Part shown: one piece after another, positions 1-9,708 of the stretch
How positions within the stretch are numbered: the first letter of the stretch is position 1
Layout of the letters: every line of letters begins with the position of its first letter
Assembly (NCBI GenBank): GCA_018241425.1
Contig: JAFEDU010000004.1
Coordinates: 62,001 to 126,000 of the forward strand
DNA from: Pseudomonadota bacterium
Lineage (GTDB): Bacteria > Pseudomonadota > Gammaproteobacteria > Steroidobacterales > Steroidobacteraceae
Reading direction: 5' to 3'
Length of the DNA stretch: 64,000 nucleotides
Notes under the pieces: generated by a model
Told to the model about the DNA's origin: nothing
What the model saw: the letters and a program-made list of their open reading frames with translations, nothing else
Database searches by the model: none
Translations under genes and position numbers: made by a program

Positions 1-172
1 CGGTGCCGATCACCTGGCACGGCCGCCCGTAGCGGCGATGCAGCAGGTTCAGCATGCGCGTCACCATCACCATGTCGCCCAGGCGGCAGAAAAAGAAGAC
101 GGTAGGCGTCACGGGCGCGGCCGCCGCGGTCGCGGCGCCCCCAACAACCTGCTTGAAACCCCCGCTGGCCAT
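1..172 (-). CDS. Glycosyltransferase family 9 (heptosyltransferase-like), N-terminal fragment
   Basis: Only the first 57 codons lie in the window; the gene runs off the left edge. The ATG at 172 follows the stop of the Wzi-like gene by 14 bases. After a short Ala/Gly-rich lead, the translation gives a beta strand (VFFFCRLGD) and then MVMVTRMLNLLHRRYG. This matches the opening of ADP-heptose:LPS heptosyltransferase-type GT9 enzymes, which start with a hydrophobic strand, RLGD/GD, and a helix ending in R-x-Y. The position downstream of a capsule-type outer-membrane protein fits LPS or capsule glycosylation. The family call rests on about 35 residues, so the acceptor and donor sugar cannot be stated. 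Confidence 0.6.
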   Translation of the reverse strand, partial: MASGGFKQVVGGAATAAAAPVTPTVFFFCRLGDMVMVTRMLNLLHRRYGRPCQVIGT

Positions 173-186
173 GAGGCGGCGGCCGC

Positions 187-2181
187 TCAGAACTTCCGCG
201 ACACGTACAGCGTCGCCATGCTGATGTCGTAGTACGCGTCGGGCCGATAGCCGGACTGCGGCTCGCCCGGAAGGGTGCGCAGCCGGTCGACCTTTTGCGC
301 GTAGCGGTAGTCGACGCCCACGTCCCAGTGCGGGATCACCTCGCGCCACTGCAGGCCCGCGCCATAGTAGAACCCGTAGGCCGGCGTGGCGGCGGCGTAG
401 CGGGCCGCCCCCAGGAACAGGTTGAGCGCCAGCGGATTGTTGAAGCGCCAGCGCCAGTCGACGATGCGCGCGCCGACGAGGGAGACGCCGTGGACGTCAT
501 CCGCATCGATGGCCGCGCCGATGTCCTGGTGGTCGGTCATCCCGCGGCGCGCGCCGATCGTCAGGTGGGGGCCCACGCCAGTGCCGGAGTTGATCCGCGG
601 GGTGTCGCTGGTTATGTCGGCCAGGATGCTGCTCGCGACCGCACCCACATCGACGTGCACCTCGGTGTGGTCGGGGCGCTCGTATTCGGCCGCCTCGTCG
701 GTGTCGTCCGCGCCACCGTGCAGCGCATCGCCGTAGCGGTAGAACGCGGAGAAGCGCGAGTAGTGGCCGCCGAAGACGTCGCGGCCGTAGTCGACCTGTG
801 CGCCCAGGATGTTGTCACCGACGGGACGCGAGTACATGAGCGTGCCCATGTTGGCGTGGTGGTACGCAAAGGGTGTCGAGGTCACCGAGTAGTAGGAGTC
901 GTTGACCAGCGAGCGCAGCGTCAGCTCCAGGCGCCCCTGCTCGCCCGGCTCCCAGCCGATGCGTAGCATGTTGCTCTGGCCGCCGATCGCATCGCCGAAC
1001 ACCCGCTGGTCGCCGAACCAGTGCCCGATGCTCAGGAGGTAGTTGGTGATGCCGTCCTCGTAGCCGGTCTGCACGGAGCTGAAGCCGTGCACGTACCACG
1101 TCGGCTGCCACTCGGAGAACTCGTACGTCACGTCGAACGGACCGAGGCGCGGGAACTGCAGCCCGACCGACAGGTCGGTCTTGGAGAACGACAGGCGGTT
1201 GCCCGAGGCAGTGTCGTTGCCCGCATACTCGAAATAGATCGAGAACGGGATACGGCCCGGGTAGATGAAGCGGCTGGTCAGCGAGGCTTCCTGTTTGCCG
1301 ATCACGTCCTCGGTGCCGAAACCGGTGGTCTGTGCCTTGGTCGGATCGAAGAAGGCCTGCAGCACGCTCCAGAAGGACTGCCCGCCGGCGGCGCCGCCGC
1401 CGAAGATGATCACGCGGTTTGCCGACAGCGACCAGCCGGCGTTGCCCGGCTCGATACCCAGCCGGGCACCGGCGAACTTGGGATAGCCGGCCGTGAAGTC
1501 CCCGTTGGTGAGCACGATCTTGTCCGAGTAGGACATGCGCGCCAGGAACACCTCGTACTGCCAGCCGAGCCGCGTGAGGGGCGCGTAGTTGGAGATCGTC
1601 ACCGAGGGCATCGTCGGCGCCTCGGTACTGATGAGCGTCGAGCTGTCGGTCATCGGCGACCACCAGTGATCGCGGTACCCGATATCCAGCTGCGCCCAGT
1701 CGGACCCGACACTCACGAACGAGCCGGTGGCCTTCTGCCGGCCGTCGTAGGCGACGCCGCCCACGTTCACCAGGAGGTAGTCCCAGGGCTGCAGGTAGGC
1801 GGCGCCCGCGGCCTGATAGGGGCTCTGCTCGTCCTGGCCGTGCTGGTTGGGGATGGTCACGTGGTCCCCGTGGGTGACCGAGCCCTCGAGGCTCAGGAAC
1901 TCCACGCCAGTGTTCTGCATGTAGCGCTTGAGCGCCCGGCGCACCCGGCCACACAGGACCGCGTCCACCTCGCAGGCCTTCGGGAGTGCGTCCAGCACCG
2001 TCGCCGCCGCGATGGGGCGCGTCATCACCGGCTTGCCGCCCAGGACGAGTACCCGCTCGACCTCGCGTTCCAGTTCCGGGTCGAGGTTGAGCGGCAGGTA
2101 GGGGCTGACGCCGCGGGCGTGTACCGCGGCCACGCACATGAACAGCAACCCCGCGAGCAGGACTCGGCGCACACTCATCAT
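187..2181 (-). CDS. Capsule assembly Wzi-family outer-membrane protein
   Basis: A 664-residue protein with an N-terminal signal peptide (MMSVRRVLLAGLLFMCVAAVHA, cleavage near residue 22). A periplasmic segment containing two cysteines (CEVDAVLC) follows, then a long series of amphipathic strands with alternating aromatic residues ending in a terminal Phe, as expected for an outer-membrane beta barrel. The pattern (SPYLPLNLDPELEREVERVLVLGGKP, then a barrel with LTNGDFTAGYPKFAGARLGIE) is that of the Wzi capsule assembly family. These are lectin-like barrels that help hold capsular or exopolysaccharide at the surface. Two tandem ATGs open the gene, and either could be used. The next gene downstream is a GT9 glycosyltransferase; upstream are pgi and nucleotide-sugar genes, which supports a polysaccharide role. 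Confidence 0.8.
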   Translation of the reverse strand: MMSVRRVLLAGLLFMCVAAVHARGVSPYLPLNLDPELEREVERVLVLGGKPVMTRPIAAATVLDALPKACEVDAVLCGRVRRALKRYMQNTGVEFLSLEGSVTHGDHVTIPNQHGQDEQSPYQAAGAAYLQPWDYLLVNVGGVAYDGRQKATGSFVSVGSDWAQLDIGYRDHWWSPMTDSSTLISTEAPTMPSVTISNYAPLTRLGWQYEVFLARMSYSDKIVLTNGDFTAGYPKFAGARLGIEPGNAGWSLSANRVIIFGGGAAGGQSFWSVLQAFFDPTKAQTTGFGTEDVIGKQEASLTSRFIYPGRIPFSIYFEYAGNDTASGNRLSFSKTDLSVGLQFPRLGPFDVTYEFSEWQPTWYVHGFSSVQTGYEDGITNYLLSIGHWFGDQRVFGDAIGGQSNMLRIGWEPGEQGRLELTLRSLVNDSYYSVTSTPFAYHHANMGTLMYSRPVGDNILGAQVDYGRDVFGGHYSRFSAFYRYGDALHGGADDTDEAAEYERPDHTEVHVDVGAVASSILADITSDTPRINSGTGVGPHLTIGARRGMTDHQDIGAAIDADDVHGVSLVGARIVDWRWRFNNPLALNLFLGAARYAAATPAYGFYYGAGLQWREVIPHWDVGVDYRYAQKVDRLRTLPGEPQSGYRPDAYYDISMATLYVSRKF

Positions 2182-2407
2182 CGTTCTCGAAGCGACTTTC
2201 CGCTTGCTAGTGTCTTGAAGGCCCCGGCTGCGACGGGCGGCCGGTGCATCCCCGGGGCGGCACTATACGTCGGTCGGCCGACCTGCGGACGCGCCTTTGC
2301 GGTGGGTAAGCCACGCGCGGTAAGACCGCCGGGTCCCTAGGTCTGTTCCCTCAGGGGGCCGCAAGTCGGGGTGCCGGTGCCCGAGGCGGACGCACCCGGT
2401 AGGGTTA

Positions 2408-4054
2408 TCACCCGCGCCAGCGCTCGACCACGCCCAGGAGCTGCTGTACGCCCGGGCTTGCCCCGTGCTGGCCGCGGGGGTCCTCCACGGCTGGGACGAG
2501 TTGCGCCGTCAGCTTCTTGCCCAGTTCCACGCCCCACTGGTCGAACGCGTTGATGCCCCAGACCACGCTTTGCGTGAACACGCTGTGTTCGTAGAGGGCG
2601 ATGAGACGCCCGAGCGTCGCCGGGTCGGTCTGCCTGAACAGCACGATGGTGCTCGGGCGGCTGCCCGGGTCGATCTTGTGGGGGATCAGCGCCTCGATGC
2701 GCTCAGGTGGCAGCTTCTGCTGCCTGAGCTCCTCGCGCACCACCTCGGCGCTCTGGCCGGCCATGAAAGCCTGCGCCTGCGCAAGGCAGCTGGCGATGGC
2801 GAGGTTCTGCTGGGCCTGGTTGCCGCAGGACGACCGGGCCGGCAGCAGGAAGTCGAGCGCCGCGCGCTGCGTACCCTGGTGGAGCAGCTGGAAGAAGGAG
2901 TGTTGCGCATTGTTACCCGGCTCACCCCAGATGACGGACTCGGTCTCGCACTCCACCGGCGTCCCGTCGAGCATCACGGACTTGCCGTTGCTCTCCATCT
3001 CCAGCTGCTGCAGGTAAGCCGGGAAGCGCCGCAGCGAATCGTCGTAGGGCAGCACCGCGAGCGTCGGCAGGTGCATGAAGTTGATGTTCCAGACACCAAT
3101 CAGCCCCATGAGCGCGGGCAGGTTGTCGCCCCAGGGGCTTAAACGAAAATGCTCGTCGACCTCGTGCCCGCCGCCCAGGAAGGCCTCGAAGTTGCGCGCA
3201 CCGATGGCGACGGCGAGTGCCACGCCGATCGAGGACCACACCGAGTAGCGCCCGCCCACCCAATCCCACATCTGGAAACGGTATTCCGGGTGCACGCCGA
3301 AGGCGTCCATCGCCTGGTGGTTCACCGAGACCGCGGCGAAGTGCTTCGGCACCGCCGCGGTCCCGAGGCGCCCGGCGAGCCACGCGCGCGCGGTCTGGGC
3401 GTTGGTCTGGGTCTCGAGCGTCGTGAAGGTCTTGGAGGCGACGATGAAGAGCGTCGTGGCCGGGTCGGCGGTTTCCAACACCTCCGCAAGACGGCAGCCA
3501 TCGACGTTGGAGACGAATTCGCAGCGCGGCGCGCCCTGGGTGTATGCGCGCAGCGCCTGCACCGCCATGGCGGGACCCAGGTCCGAGCCGCCGATGCCGA
3601 TGTTCACGACGCAGCGGAACGGTTGGCCGGTGCTGCCGCGGATCGTGCCGCCGCGCACGCCCTCGGCAAATCCGAGCATGCGCGTGCGCTCGTCCATCAC
3701 GAGCTTCTCGATGGCCGCGCCCCCGATTCCCGCGCCGGCCGGCTGGCGCAGGGCGACATGCAGCACCGCACGGTCCTCGGTGCCGTTGATGTGCTCACCC
3801 TTCCACATCGCCTCACGGCGCTCCCCCAGCCCAACCGCGTCGGCGAGCTGCAGCAGGGCCGCGAGGGCCGGTGCGTCCAGGCGCTGCCGCGAGAAGTCCA
3901 TCAGGAGTCCGGCGCGCTCGCGCGAGAACTGGGCGTAGCGCGACGGATCGCGCGCGAACAGGTCGCGTACGGGTGTGGCCGACAGGCGCGCGGCGTGCTC
4001 ATTCAGCTTGGCCCACATCGCGGTGCGGGGTCCGGGACGCAGCGTAAAGCTCAT
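2408..4054 (-). CDS. pgi: Glucose-6-phosphate isomerase
   Basis: A 548-residue enzyme interconverting glucose 6-phosphate and fructose 6-phosphate in the cytoplasm. It covers the full family length and carries both signature regions: VGGRYSVWSSIGVA in the middle and SVVWGINAFDQWGVELGKKL near the C-terminus. The catalytic segments MESNGKSV and QHSFFQLLHQGT are also present. The frame stays open further upstream, but the ATG at 4054 is chosen because it is preceded by AAGGAGAG at good spacing and begins with a typical N-terminus. It lies 38 bases after the aminotransferase stop, in a run of nucleotide-sugar genes on the same strand. It therefore probably feeds fructose 6-phosphate into UDP-sugar synthesis as well as central metabolism. 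Confidence 0.95.
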   Translation of the reverse strand: MSFTLRPGPRTAMWAKLNEHAARLSATPVRDLFARDPSRYAQFSRERAGLLMDFSRQRLDAPALAALLQLADAVGLGERREAMWKGEHINGTEDRAVLHVALRQPAGAGIGGAAIEKLVMDERTRMLGFAEGVRGGTIRGSTGQPFRCVVNIGIGGSDLGPAMAVQALRAYTQGAPRCEFVSNVDGCRLAEVLETADPATTLFIVASKTFTTLETQTNAQTARAWLAGRLGTAAVPKHFAAVSVNHQAMDAFGVHPEYRFQMWDWVGGRYSVWSSIGVALAVAIGARNFEAFLGGGHEVDEHFRLSPWGDNLPALMGLIGVWNINFMHLPTLAVLPYDDSLRRFPAYLQQLEMESNGKSVMLDGTPVECETESVIWGEPGNNAQHSFFQLLHQGTQRAALDFLLPARSSCGNQAQQNLAIASCLAQAQAFMAGQSAEVVREELRQQKLPPERIEALIPHKIDPGSRPSTIVLFRQTDPATLGRLIALYEHSVFTQSVVWGINAFDQWGVELGKKLTAQLVPAVEDPRGQHGASPGVQQLLGVVERWRG

Positions 4055-4092
4055 CGGCCTCTCCTTGGAGCGCGCTTGGCGCGCGGGCGCCC

Positions 4093-5295
4093 TCAGCGGC
4101 GGTAGTACGCCGCGACGGTATCGACTACGTATTGCAGCTGGGTTTCGCGCAGCTCGGGGAAGATCGGCAGCGCGAGGGTCTCGTGCGCCGCGCGCTCGGA
4201 CTCCGGGCAGTCCCCGGCGCTGCCGCCGAGGTAGGCGAAGCACTGCTGCAGGTGCAGCGGCACCGGATAGTAGATCTCCGTGCCCACGCCCGCGCCTGCC
4301 AGGTGCGCGCGCAGCGCATCGCGGTCGCGCGCGCGGATGACGTACTGGTTATAGATGTGCCGGCCGCCGGGGTTGGCGACCGGGGTGCGGACCGCGGCGC
4401 CCAGCTGGGCGCGCGCGAAGGCGGCGTCGTAGAACGCCGCGTTGCGCTGCCGGGCCGCGCTCCAGGCGTCCAGGTGCCTGAGCTTGATGTTGAGCACGGC
4501 GGCCTGCAGCTCATCGATGCGGAAGTTTCCGCCGATGAGGGCGTGGTAGTACTTGGGCTTGCCGCCGTGCACCCGCAGCACCTCCATGCGCTCGGCCAGC
4601 GACGCATCGTTCGCCACGCACAGGCCCGCATCGCCGAACGCGCCAAGGTTCTTGGTCGGGAAGAACGACAGGCAACCGATGTCGCCGAAGCTGCAGGCGC
4701 GCCGGCCCTGGGCATCCGCGGCCCCGATCGCCTGCGCGGCGTCCTCGATGACCTTTAGGCTGCCGCGCCGCGCGATCGCCATCAGCGGGTCCATGTCGGC
4801 GACCTGGCCGTACAGGTGCACCGGCATCAGGGCGCGGACGCGGCCGCCGGTGCGCTTGTTCGTGAGGACCCCGGCGCGCATCTCGCACTGCCCGGCCACG
4901 AAGGCCTCGACCGCTGCGGGCGAGAGGTTGAAGGTCGCGGCATCGATGTCGCAGAACACCGGGCGCGCGCCGGCGCGCGCGATGGTGCCGGCCGTGGCGA
5001 AGAAGGTGAACGGGCTCGTGATCACCTCGTCGCCGGGCCCGATGCCGAGCGCCATCAGCGCGAGCAGCAGCGCATCGGTGCCGGAGGACACCCCGATGCC
5101 GAAGCGGCACTGGCTGTAGGAGGCGATCGCGCCCTCGAGCTCCTTCACCTGCGGGCCGAGGATGAAGTGCTGGCTGGCGCACACGCGCCCGATGGCCTCC
5201 TGGATCTCGCGGGCCAGGGGCTCGTACTGGAGCTTCAGGTCAAGGAGCGGCACCTGCATGGCCGGGGCGGATTTCGGTTGCAGCGGGGTCGCCAT
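4093..5295 (-). CDS. DegT/DnrJ/EryC1/StrS-family PLP aminotransferase
   Basis: A 400-residue PLP-dependent sugar aminotransferase. Visible family motifs are the GVSSGTDAL cofactor segment (about residues 68-76), EDAAQA (184-189) and the PLP lysine in SFFPTKNLGAFGDAG (Lys215). FRIDELQAAVLNIKL follows. Such enzymes transfer an amino group from glutamate to a 3- or 4-keto nucleotide sugar. The next genes in the operon make UDP-uronic acids, so a WbpE-like role on a keto UDP-sugar is plausible. No WlbA-type oxidase that would make a 3-keto substrate lies in the window. The ATG at 5295 has GAAGGAAC upstream; a second Met at codon 13 (MQVPLLDL) is the usual family start and an alternative. Confidence 0.85.
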   Translation of the reverse strand: MATPLQPKSAPAMQVPLLDLKLQYEPLAREIQEAIGRVCASQHFILGPQVKELEGAIASYSQCRFGIGVSSGTDALLLALMALGIGPGDEVITSPFTFFATAGTIARAGARPVFCDIDAATFNLSPAAVEAFVAGQCEMRAGVLTNKRTGGRVRALMPVHLYGQVADMDPLMAIARRGSLKVIEDAAQAIGAADAQGRRACSFGDIGCLSFFPTKNLGAFGDAGLCVANDASLAERMEVLRVHGGKPKYYHALIGGNFRIDELQAAVLNIKLRHLDAWSAARQRNAAFYDAAFARAQLGAAVRTPVANPGGRHIYNQYVIRARDRDALRAHLAGAGVGTEIYYPVPLHLQQCFAYLGGSAGDCPESERAAHETLALPIFPELRETQLQYVVDTVAAYYRR

Positions 5296-5309
5296 CGCGT
5301 CAGGTTCCT

Positions 5310-6323
5310 TCAGGGCTTATAGCCATAGTACTTGCAGAACCAGTCGACGAAGGCGCGCACGCCCACCTCGATGGGGGTCGCGGGACGGTAGCCGACGTCG
5401 CGCACCAGGTCCTCGATGTCGGCGAATGTCTCCGGGACATCGCCGAGCTGCATCGGCAGGAAGTTCTTCTGCGCCTTGCGGCCCAGGCACTCCTCGATCA
5501 CTTCGATGTAGCGCATCAGCTGCACCGGCTGGTTGTTGCCGATGTTGTACAGGCGCCAGGGCGCCGAGCTCGTCGCCGGGTCGGGGGCGTCGCTGCGCCA
5601 GGCGGGGTCCGGCTGCGCGATGCGCTCGCTGGCACGCACGACGCCCTCGGCGATGTCCTCCACGTAGGTGAAGTCACGGCGATGGTGCCCGTGGTTGAAG
5701 ACATCGATCGGCTTGCCCTCGAGGATGTTGCGCGTGAACATGAAGAGCGCCATATCGGGGCGCCCCCATGGACCGTAGACGGTGAAGAAGCGCAGGCCGG
5801 TGGTCGGCAGCTTGAAGAGCGCCGCGTAGTTGTGGGCCATGAGCTCGTTGGCGCGCTTGGTGGAGGCGTACAGCGAGAGCGGATGGTCGGCCGGGTCGTG
5901 CACCGAGAAGGGCATGTTGGTGTTGGCGCCGTAGACCGAGCTGGTCGAGGCGTAAACCAGGTGCTCGACGCCGTTGTGGCGGCAGCCCTCGAGCACGTTC
6001 AGCGTGCCGGTGACGTTGCTGCGCACGTAGGTGTGTGGCTCCTGCAGCGAGTAGCGCACGCCTGCCTGTGCGGCGAGGTGCACGACGCGCTGGAATTTCT
6101 CGCGCGCGAACAGCGCCCGCATCGCCGCATCGTCGGCGAGGTCGAGCTTCTCGAAGCGGAATCCGGGGCGCGCCGTCAGGCGCGCGAGCCGCGCCTCCTT
6201 CAGCGTCACGTCGTAGTACTCGTTCATGTTGTCGAGTCCTACGACCTCGTAACCGCGCTCCAGCAGCTTGCGCGTGGTATGCGAGCCGATGAAGCCGGCG
6301 GCGCCGGTTACGAGGATCTTCAT
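5310..6323 (-). CDS. NAD-dependent epimerase, UDP-glucuronate 4-epimerase type (CapI-like)
   Basis: A 337-residue extended short-chain dehydrogenase. The Rossmann motif GAAGFIG is at residues 7-13. [17 protein letters not shown] (30-46) is characteristic of the UDP-glucuronate 4-epimerase group. The active site STSSVYG is near 127-133, with YASTK (Tyr152, Lys156). Expected role: interconversion of UDP-glucuronate and UDP-galacturonate, or of the N-acetylated uronates made by the adjacent dehydrogenase. The ATG at 6323 overlaps the stop of that dehydrogenase (ATGA), indicating translational coupling. The frame is open upstream, but that part is only a shadow of the neighbour. Confidence 0.85.
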   Translation of the reverse strand: MKILVTGAAGFIGSHTTRKLLERGYEVVGLDNMNEYYDVTLKEARLARLTARPGFRFEKLDLADDAAMRALFAREKFQRVVHLAAQAGVRYSLQEPHTYVRSNVTGTLNVLEGCRHNGVEHLVYASTSSVYGANTNMPFSVHDPADHPLSLYASTKRANELMAHNYAALFKLPTTGLRFFTVYGPWGRPDMALFMFTRNILEGKPIDVFNHGHHRRDFTYVEDIAEGVVRASERIAQPDPAWRSDAPDPATSSAPWRLYNIGNNQPVQLMRYIEVIEECLGRKAQKNFLPMQLGDVPETFADIEDLVRDVGYRPATPIEVGVRAFVDWFCKYYGYKP

Positions 6324-7600
6324 AGTCGCCCGTCGACCGCCTTCGCCGGGAACACGTGCTTGATGTCGTACAGTACGTGGTTGGACTTGCACAGACGGCG
6401 CACGCCGCGGGCACCGAGCTCCTTGAACTGGCGGTGCGCCACGGCCACGACGGCGACATCGTAGCGCGCGGGCTTGAGCTCGCGGGTGAGGCTGAGCCCG
6501 TACTCGTGGTGGAACTCCTTCGGGCTTGCCCAGGGGTCGTAGACGTCGACCTTGGCACCGTGGCTGCGCAGCTCGCGCACCACGTCCACGACCTTGGAGT
6601 TGCGGATGTCGGGGCAGTTCTCCTTGAAGGTGGCCCCGAGCACCAGGGCGCGCGCCCCCTTCACGTGGATGCGCTTGGTGCTCATCAGGCGCGTGATCTG
6701 CCCGGTGACGTAGAGCGCCATGTTGTCGTTCAGGCGCCGCCCGGCGAGGATCATCTCGGCGTGGTAGCCGATCTCCTGCGCCTTGTGGGTGAGGTAGTAC
6801 GGGTCGACGCCGATGCAGTGGCCGCCGACCAGCCCGGGCCGGAACGGCAGGAAGTTCCACTTGCTGCCGGCCGCCTCCAGCACCTCCTCGGTGTCGATGC
6901 CGAGGCGGTTGAAGATCAGCGCCAGTTCGTTGATTAGGGCGATGTTGACGTCGCGCTGCGTGTTCTCGATGACCTTGGCGGCCTCGGCCACGCGGATGCT
7001 GGAGGCGCGGTGGGTGCCGGCCTTGACGATCGAGCCGTACAGGCGATCGACGAACTCGGCGACCTCCGGGGTCGAGCCCGAGGTCACCTTGCGGATGGTC
7101 GTGAGCCGGTGCTGCTTGTCGCCCGGGTTGATGCGCTCGGGGCTGTAGCCGGCGAAGAAGTCGCGGTTGAACTTCAGCCCGGACACCTCCTCGAGGATCG
7201 GCACGCAGACCTCCTCGGTGCAGCCGGGATACACGGTGGACTCATAGACCACCACCGCCCCCTTGCGCATGACCGAGCCGACCGTCTGGCTGGCGCGCCG
7301 CAACGCGGTGAGGTCGGGCCGTTTGTAGTCGTCGATGGGCGTGGGCACCGTCACTATGAAGACCTGCGTCGAGCGCAGCTTCTTGAGGTCGGTGGTGAAG
7401 GTGAGGTGCCGGGCCTCCTTCAGCTCCGCGCGGCTGACCTCGAGCGTCAGGTCACGCCCACGCTTGAGCTGCGTGATGCGCTCCTCGTTGACGTCGAATC
7501 CGACCGTGTCGTAGTGCTTGCCGAACTCCACCGCGAGCGGCAGGCCGACGTAGCCCAGGCCGATGATGCCGATGCGGCACTTTCTGATCTCAGGAGTCAT
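6320..7600 (-). CDS. Nucleotide-sugar 6-dehydrogenase (UDP-N-acetylhexosamine dehydrogenase, TviB/WbpO type)
   Basis: A 426-residue UDP-glucose/GDP-mannose dehydrogenase family protein. The NAD motif GLGYVG is at residues 14-19. [12 protein letters not shown] (119-130) and the catalytic cysteine segment [12 protein letters not shown] (Cys262) are present, and the C-terminal domain carries [15 protein letters not shown]. The form [16 protein letters not shown] is typical of the TviB/WbpO branch that oxidises UDP-GlcNAc or UDP-GalNAc to the uronic acid. The ATG at 7600 is preferred because it follows GAAAGAAAC; an in-frame GTG at 7615 would add five residues and overlap dnaQ. It is the first polysaccharide gene after dnaQ and is followed by an overlapping epimerase. 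Substrate is inferred from family resemblance. Confidence 0.87.
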   Translation of the reverse strand: MTPEIRKCRIGIIGLGYVGLPLAVEFGKHYDTVGFDVNEERITQLKRGRDLTLEVSRAELKEARHLTFTTDLKKLRSTQVFIVTVPTPIDDYKRPDLTALRRASQTVGSVMRKGAVVVYESTVYPGCTEEVCVPILEEVSGLKFNRDFFAGYSPERINPGDKQHRLTTIRKVTSGSTPEVAEFVDRLYGSIVKAGTHRASSIRVAEAAKVIENTQRDVNIALINELALIFNRLGIDTEEVLEAAGSKWNFLPFRPGLVGGHCIGVDPYYLTHKAQEIGYHAEMILAGRRLNDNMALYVTGQITRLMSTKRIHVKGARALVLGATFKENCPDIRNSKVVDVVRELRSHGAKVDVYDPWASPKEFHHEYGLSLTRELKPARYDVAVVAVAHRQFKELGARGVRRLCKSNHVLYDIKHVFPAKAVDGRL

Positions 7601-7607
7601 GTTTCTT

Positions 7608-8375
7608 TCAGGCACTGGAGAGTTGGACGGGCGGGACGGCGGTCACGGTCGCGGTGGCCGCGGCGTCCGCCGGCCACAGGCAGCGGCCACCGCTGGCCTT
7701 GGCGATCAGGGCGAGCATCGCTGCGTGCGCATCGAGCTCGGCGGCGCTCGCGGCGAGCACCAGGAGCGGCGCCGCGAGGCGCAGCGGTGCGCGCGTGGCG
7801 CGGCTGCCGTCCGCCGCGGCCGGCGCGGCCTGCGCATCCAGCAGCGCGAACGCGGTCTGGCCGCCGGTCATCGCGAGGTAGACGTCGGCGAGGATGCGGG
7901 CGTCCAGCAGCGCGCCGTGCAGCTCGCGCGCCGAGTTGTCGACGTCATAGCGCTTGCACAGCGCATCGAGGCTGTTGCGCTGTCCCGGATGCAGCTCGCG
8001 CGCCAGCGCCAGGGTGTCGAGCACCTGGCACAGGGCGTTCACGGTACGCCGCTCACCGGGCAGGCGCCCGAGTTCGTGGTCAAGGAACGCGACGTCGAAG
8101 GCCGCGTTGTGGATCACGAGCTCGGCGCCGGTTATGAACTGCAGGAGCTCGTCGGCGACCTCCGCGAACCGCGGCTGGCCGTCGAGCTCGGTGCGCGAGA
8201 TGCCGTGTACCGCGACGGCACCCTCGTCGATGTCGCGCTCGGGATTGAGGTAGCGGTGGAAGGTGCGCCCCGTGGGGCGGCGGTTGATCAGCTCGACGCA
8301 GCCGATCTCGATGATGCGATGGTCCAGTGCGGGCTCAAGTCCGGTGGTTTCCGTGTCGAGGACGATCTGGCGCAT
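7608..8375 (-). CDS. dnaQ: DNA polymerase III epsilon subunit (3'-5' proofreading exonuclease)
   Basis: A 255-residue proofreading subunit that pairs with the polymerase alpha subunit. DEDDh exonuclease motifs are complete: DTET at residues 7-10, HNAAFD at 89-94, and the His153/Asp158 pair in HGALLDAR. The linker [14 protein letters not shown] resembles the clamp-binding segment after the E. coli exonuclease domain. The ATG at 8375 begins [13 protein letters not shown], the standard family start; the open frame upstream is overlap with rnhA. It lies 13 bases from the rnhA stop, whereas E. coli has the two divergent. The tail beyond residue 185 is Ala-rich and less conserved. Confidence 0.95.
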   Translation of the reverse strand: MRQIVLDTETTGLEPALDHRIIEIGCVELINRRPTGRTFHRYLNPERDIDEGAVAVHGISRTELDGQPRFAEVADELLQFITGAELVIHNAAFDVAFLDHELGRLPGERRTVNALCQVLDTLALARELHPGQRNSLDALCKRYDVDNSARELHGALLDARILADVYLAMTGGQTAFALLDAQAAPAAADGSRATRAPLRLAAPLLVLAASAAELDAHAAMLALIAKASGGRCLWPADAAATATVTAVPPVQLSSA

Positions 8376-8388
8376 GGCGGGCGAAAGT

Positions 8389-8829
8389 CTACCGCAAGGC
8401 GCCCGGCAGGGCGTCGATGGCTTCGTTGGCGAGCCGGTCGACGCGCTCATTTCCCGGGACGCCGGCGTGCCCGGGCACCCAGTGCCACTCGAGCGTGTGC
8501 CCGCGGCACACCTCGTCGAGGCGCTGCCACAGGTCCTGGTTCTTCACCGGCCTCTTGTCGGCGGTGCGCCACTGGCGCGCCTTCCACGACGCCAGCCATT
8601 CCGTGATGCCGCGGCGCACGTACTGCGAGTCGGTGTAGATGCGCGCCGCGACCGGGCGCTTGAGCGCCTCCAGGGCGCGGATGACCGCGGTCAGCTCCAT
8701 GCGGTTGTTGGTCGTGTGGGCCTCGGCGCCGCTCAGCTCCTTCTCGTGCTCACCCAGGATGAGCAGCGCGCCCCAGCCGCCGGGCCCGGGGTTGCCGCGA
8801 CAGGCCCCGTCGGTATAGATGTCGATCAC
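8389..8829 (-). CDS. rnhA: Ribonuclease HI
   Basis: A 146-residue enzyme that degrades the RNA strand of RNA-DNA hybrids. All catalytic residues are visible: Asp7 in [15 protein letters not shown], Glu45 in [10 protein letters not shown], Asp67 in YTDSQYV and Asp131 in NERVDRLA, with His121 in the WVPGHAG loop. The start is a GTG at 8829 that overlaps the stop of the upstream methyltransferase (GTGA), so translation is probably coupled. No ATG lies near the conserved N-terminus. The order methyltransferase-rnhA-dnaQ next to a divergent mltD is common in gammaproteobacteria. Confidence 0.95.
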   Translation of the reverse strand: MIDIYTDGACRGNPGPGGWGALLILGEHEKELSGAEAHTTNNRMELTAVIRALEALKRPVAARIYTDSQYVRRGITEWLASWKARQWRTADKRPVKNQDLWQRLDEVCRGHTLEWHWVPGHAGVPGNERVDRLANEAIDALPGALR

Positions 8830-9578
8830 GTGCCGCTGCGGGTCGTCGGCTTGACCAGCCCGCCGATCACGGCCGCCTTCTCGCGGATGCGGGGCCGGAT
8901 GGGCGTGAAGGTATAGACGCGCTTGCGCGCCTTCAGGAGGTAGGCGCCGGCCGGCAGCGGATAGGTGAGCCCGGCGCGCAGCATGCGTCCGCCGCCCTCG
9001 CCCTTGGCAAGCCCGCGGCTCCACGGACCCAGATAAAGGTAGCGCTGCTCGCCCACGACCTCGTAGCCGAGCAGCACCAGCCACTCGCGCACCAGGCGTT
9101 CGGAGAGCAGGCGCCGCATGCCGGGCGGGAATCCGACGCGACTGTAGCGTGCCCGCAGTCCCCACAGGCTGTAGGGGCGGAAACCCAGGATGAGGAGCTG
9201 GCCCTCGCCGGTGAGCACGCGGTCGACCTCGCGCAGGATCGCGTAGGGGTCGAAGGCGAACTCGAGCGTGTGCGGCAGGAGGGCGGCATCGACGCAGTCA
9301 CTGCCGAGCGGCAGGCGCGCCGGGTGTGCGATGAGGTCGGCGCCCTCGGCATGGGCCGGTGTGCTGAGGAGCGTCTGGCGGCGCGTGCGGCCGGCACGCA
9401 GCAGCTCCCGCGCCCCGCCCCAGGCGCCGACCTGCAGCAACTCCCACCCGAACACGTCGTCCAGCGCCGCAGCCATGAGCTCGCTTTCGCAGGCGATGAG
9501 CGCGCGTCCCAGCGGGGTAGCCCACCAGGCCTTGAGAGCTGCGTCACGATCCGCGATGGCCGAACTGCGAACTGGCAC
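8826..9578 (-). CDS. SAM-dependent methyltransferase (YafS-like)
   Basis: A 250-residue class I methyltransferase-fold protein of the kind that usually sits before rnhA in gammaproteobacteria (YafS in E. coli). The central part [54 protein letters not shown] is the typical motif II-III region: an acidic turn followed by the post-motif strand. The glycine-rich SAM loop is weak ([12 protein letters not shown]). The substrate is unknown in the family. The start is a GTG at 9578, facing mltD across a 130-bp divergent promoter region. It overlaps rnhA at its 3' end. Confidence 0.85.
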   Translation of the reverse strand: MPVRSSAIADRDAALKAWWATPLGRALIACESELMAAALDDVFGWELLQVGAWGGARELLRAGRTRRQTLLSTPAHAEGADLIAHPARLPLGSDCVDAALLPHTLEFAFDPYAILREVDRVLTGEGQLLILGFRPYSLWGLRARYSRVGFPPGMRRLLSERLVREWLVLLGYEVVGEQRYLYLGPWSRGLAKGEGGGRMLRAGLTYPLPAGAYLLKARKRVYTFTPIRPRIREKAAVIGGLVKPTTRSGT

Positions 9579-9708
9579 GATAGAAGCGCTGGCAATACTG
9601 TGAAATTAAAGGTTAAATTCCGGGCCTCGAACCAGTTGCGTCCTTAGATGGATAAGGACCCGTGCCCCGGCGCGGGAAAAGTAGCACGCCGACAGAGGGT
9701 ACGGAACT

